The translations under genes were made by a program, and so were the position numbers. Positions 6,894 through 8,507 of a DNA stretch of 8,507 nucleotides are shown one piece after another. The DNA is from an uncultured Rhodoluna sp. Its GTDB lineage: Bacteria > Actinomycetota > Actinomycetes > Actinomycetales > Microbacteriaceae. Location of the stretch: the NCBI GenBank assembly GCA_937898095.1, contig CALDKR010000044.1:1-8507 (forward strand), in the 5' to 3' direction. Under the pieces are notes generated by a model, which was given only the letters and a program-made list of their open reading frames with translations, had not been told where the DNA came from and did no database searches. Position 1 is the first letter of the stretch. Every line of letters starts with the position of its first letter.

Positions 6894-7351
6894 TACGCAG
6901 CACCGCCTGGCTTATCTGCCTGTGATGCAAAAAAAGTGAGTTTGAATTTTCCGATTTGGACTTCTGCGCCGTCTTCTAGTGCCGCAGAATCCTCGATGCG
7001 TGTGCCATTGAAATAGGTTCCGTTTAGTGATGCAAGGTCTCGAACAGCAAAGCCGGTTTCAGTGCGAACGAATTCTGCGTGGCGCCTAGACACGGTTACG
7101 TCATCTAGAAAGATGTCGGCGTTTGGATGACGGCCAACTGAAGTCAATGCCTGGTCCAGTAAGAATCTTGAACCTACATTTGGACCGCGCTTAGTGATCA
7201 AAAGAGCCGAGCCAGCTGGCAAAGCGGCAATCGCCGCCTGCTCCTCATCGCTCAGGGTAGGGCCGAATTCGGCCAGCAAATCTTCGCTAAAACGAAGCGT
7301 CGACCCGACCTCATCTGAAAGACCCCCCAGGCCTGATTCAGCAAACTCCAT
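6893..7351 (-). CDS. garA: FHA-domain protein, GarA/OdhI-type regulator of 2-oxoglutarate metabolism
   Basis: A 152-aa cytosolic protein with one forkhead-associated phosphothreonine-binding domain (about 48-140). The linker PAGSALLITKRGPNVGSRFLLDQ (45-67) and core elements GRH (73-75), DIFLDDVTVSRRH (79-91, including S88 and H91), SLNGTYFNG (108-116) and VQIGKFKLTF (131-140) match GarA/OdhI almost word for word. In relatives the unphosphorylated form inhibits 2-oxoglutarate dehydrogenase and adjusts glutamate enzymes, and kinase phosphorylation of an N-terminal ETTS motif switches it off through self-binding. Here that motif is not intact: the matching region is EVGSTLRF (14-21), leaving only S17 and T18 as nearby candidates. 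The gene starts 2 nt after the phosphatidyltransferase stop, with AGGAG 11 nt upstream of ATG, and overlaps ftsR by 1 nt. Family assignment is firm; regulation by phosphorylation is uncertain. Confidence 0.93.
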   Translation of the reverse strand: MEFAESGLGGLSDEVGSTLRFSEDLLAEFGPTLSDEEQAAIAALPAGSALLITKRGPNVGSRFLLDQALTSVGRHPNADIFLDDVTVSRRHAEFVRTETGFAVRDLASLNGTYFNGTRIEDSAALEDGAEVQIGKFKLTFFASQADKPGGAA

Positions 7352-7353
7352 AG

Positions 7354-7989
7354 TTACTTTGACTCCTCTGCAGCTACTCTAGCGACAGATTGTTTCGAGT
7401 TAGTAACTACGTCTCTAACCTGACGAATGTAGACAAATCCTGCCCACCAATACAGCCCGACTCCCCAGAGCGCAAATGCCCAAGCGATTGGCAAAACGAT
7501 GAATTCGGCAGCAGTCCAGATGTTAGCGAGAAGCAGCAACGGAAAAGCGTAAAGCAGAGCAAAAGTTCCCGCTTTGCCCAAGTAATGAACTGGAAGTGGC
7601 CCATATCCGTGTGTGGCCAAAATTGGATAAACGATTCCAAGCATCAAATCTCGGGCTACCACTATTGCGGCAAGCCAAACCGGAATGTGCCCGGTAAGCG
7701 AGAGTGCGATCAAGGTTGAAAAAATGTAAAGTCTGTCTGCAGCTGGGTCAAGCAGTTGACCCAGCCGAGTGACTTGGTTGTATTTTCTGGCAAAGACTCC
7801 GTCTAGGTAGTCAGTCAGTGAAGCCAGGGCTAGAACGATAATTGCGAGCGCGTGCTTCTCAGTGAGAAGCAAAACCAGAAATACCGGCACAAGTGCCAGC
7901 CTCAAAACGCTCAGCAGATTTGGCACCATGCGAAGTTGCTGCCCCCACGTCAACTCTTCACTCACTGCCATATCTCCGATTGTACGCAT
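7354..7989 (-). CDS. CDP-alcohol phosphatidyltransferase (PgsA-like membrane phospholipid synthase)
   Basis: An integral membrane enzyme that transfers a phosphatidyl group from CDP-diacylglycerol to an alcohol acceptor. The family motif is complete: D60-x2-D63-G64-x2-A67-R68-x8-G77-x3-D81-x3-D85 (numbered from ATG 7987-7989), which provides the two-metal active site. Several hydrophobic segments surround it (about 31-42, 48-58, 88-100, 105-123, 141-156 and 162-186). The substrate cannot be fixed: glycerol-3-phosphate (PgsA), phosphatidylglycerol (actinobacterial cardiolipin synthase) or inositol phosphate are all possible. Synteny with GarA resembles Rv1822 (pgsA2) of Mycobacterium. The start is uncertain: ATG 8002-8004 lies 3 nt from the tRNA 3' end without a ribosome site; ATG 7987-7989 has a GGGGA element 6 nt upstream; GTG 7963-7965 has GGAG 8 nt upstream. 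It heads a tight cluster with the FHA and ftsR genes. Confidence 0.9.
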   Translation of the reverse strand: MRTIGDMAVSEELTWGQQLRMVPNLLSVLRLALVPVFLVLLLTEKHALAIIVLALASLTDYLDGVFARKYNQVTRLGQLLDPAADRLYIFSTLIALSLTGHIPVWLAAIVVARDLMLGIVYPILATHGYGPLPVHYLGKAGTFALLYAFPLLLLANIWTAAEFIVLPIAWAFALWGVGLYWWAGFVYIRQVRDVVTNSKQSVARVAAEESK

Positions 7990-8007
7990 TTGAATTCCCC
8001 GCATTTG

Positions 8008-8081
<74 letters not shown>

Positions 8082-8107
8082 TGCACTCTATTGAGCGTTG
8101 ATTTAAT

Positions 8108-8507
8108 CTAGTTGCGCTTGCGCTTTTCTCGCACTCGCATTCCAACCTCGATTGGTGATCCTTCGAAACCGAAAGTTTCACGCAAGCGGCGAATAATAAA
8201 TCGACGATAGCCCTGATCTAAGAAGCCAGTGGTAAACAAAACGAACTTCGGCGGGCGACTGCTTGCCTGAGTTGCGAACAGAATGCGAGGCTGCTTGCCG
8301 CCGCGCACTGGGTGAGGTGTCTCCATTGTGAGTTCCTGAATGAACGCATTCAGTTTTCCGGTTGCAATTCGAGTGTCCCACGAATCCAGGGCCACCTCTA
8401 GGGCAGGAACAAGCTTTTCTAGGTGTCGGCCGGTTTTGGCTGAGATGTTAACGCGGGGCGCCCAATCAACGTGAGCCAAATCTTGCTCAATCTCGCGCTC
8501 GAGATAG
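8108..8507 (-). CDS. der: Ribosome-assembly GTPase Der (EngA), C-terminal part
   Basis: The last 132 residues; the N-terminal part, including the G1-G4 motifs of both GTPase domains, lies beyond the right edge. Visible are the end of the second G domain with the G5 motif SAKTG inside WAPRVNISAKTGRH, then the KH-like C-terminal domain with PHPVRGGKQPRILFATQASS and PPKFVLFTTGFLDQGYRR, ending in a basic tail (MRVREKRKRN). This matches actinobacterial Der closely. Der is an essential tandem GTPase that acts in 50S ribosomal subunit maturation in the cytosol. The gene stops 26 nt upstream of the tRNA-Pro 5' end on the same strand. Confidence 0.95.
   Translation of the reverse strand, partial: YLEREIEQDLAHVDWAPRVNISAKTGRHLEKLVPALEVALDSWDTRIATGKLNAFIQELTMETPHPVRGGKQPRILFATQASSRPPKFVLFTTGFLDQGYRRFIIRRLRETFGFEGSPIEVGMRVREKRKRN

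Overview
The window looks like a chromosomal segment of a compact, moderate-GC actinobacterium. I base this on the actinobacterial gene set (GarA/OdhI-type FHA protein, FtsR-type MerR regulator, second MerR regulator, actinobacterial Der C-terminus, single-chain pyruvate carboxylase), base composition estimated by eye at about 50 % GC, and very short intergenic gaps. A small-genome freshwater member of the Microbacteriaceae (Rhodoluna/Aquiluna-like) would fit, but that placement is inference.

Layout from left to right: (1) 1-1029, minus strand, the first 343 codons of a MinD/ParA-like ATPase with a long N-terminal extension, of the kind seen in EspI-like actinobacterial proteins; its C-terminus lies outside the window. 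(2) 1105-4512, minus strand, a complete pyruvate carboxylase. (3) 4513-4581, a 69-bp divergent spacer carrying a strong promoter-like sequence for the next gene, which seems to be read from a leaderless GTG start. (4) 4582-5496, plus strand, a ParA-family ATPase with no ParB partner in view. (5) 5499-6047, minus strand, a MerR-family regulator of the Rv1830/ResR type, converging on parA with a 2-bp gap. (6) 6048-6188, an intergenic stretch with a hairpin and a tandem hexamer repeat. (7) 6189-7989, minus strand, a tightly packed cluster: CDP-alcohol phosphatidyltransferase, GarA-type FHA protein, FtsR-type MerR regulator, with a 2-nt gap and a 1-nt overlap. (8) 8008-8081, tRNA-Pro(GGG) directly upstream of that cluster. 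(9) 8108-8507, the C-terminal part of the GTPase Der. No gene-free stretch exceeds 300 bases; the longest is about 140.

The genes centre on central carbon metabolism and the cell cycle. Pyruvate carboxylase makes oxaloacetate. GarA/OdhI proteins control flux at 2-oxoglutarate in relatives. FtsR activates ftsZ in Corynebacterium. The Rv1830-type MerR protein is linked to growth and division control in mycobacteria. ParA-type ATPases position DNA or protein cargo. No mobile element, CRISPR array, prophage or defence system is visible, and I do not see a wholly new system. The most interesting points are the GarA-like protein without the canonical ETTS phosphorylation motif, the condensed garA-ftsR-merR neighbourhood, and the leaderless parA promoter in the pyc/parA divergent spacer.
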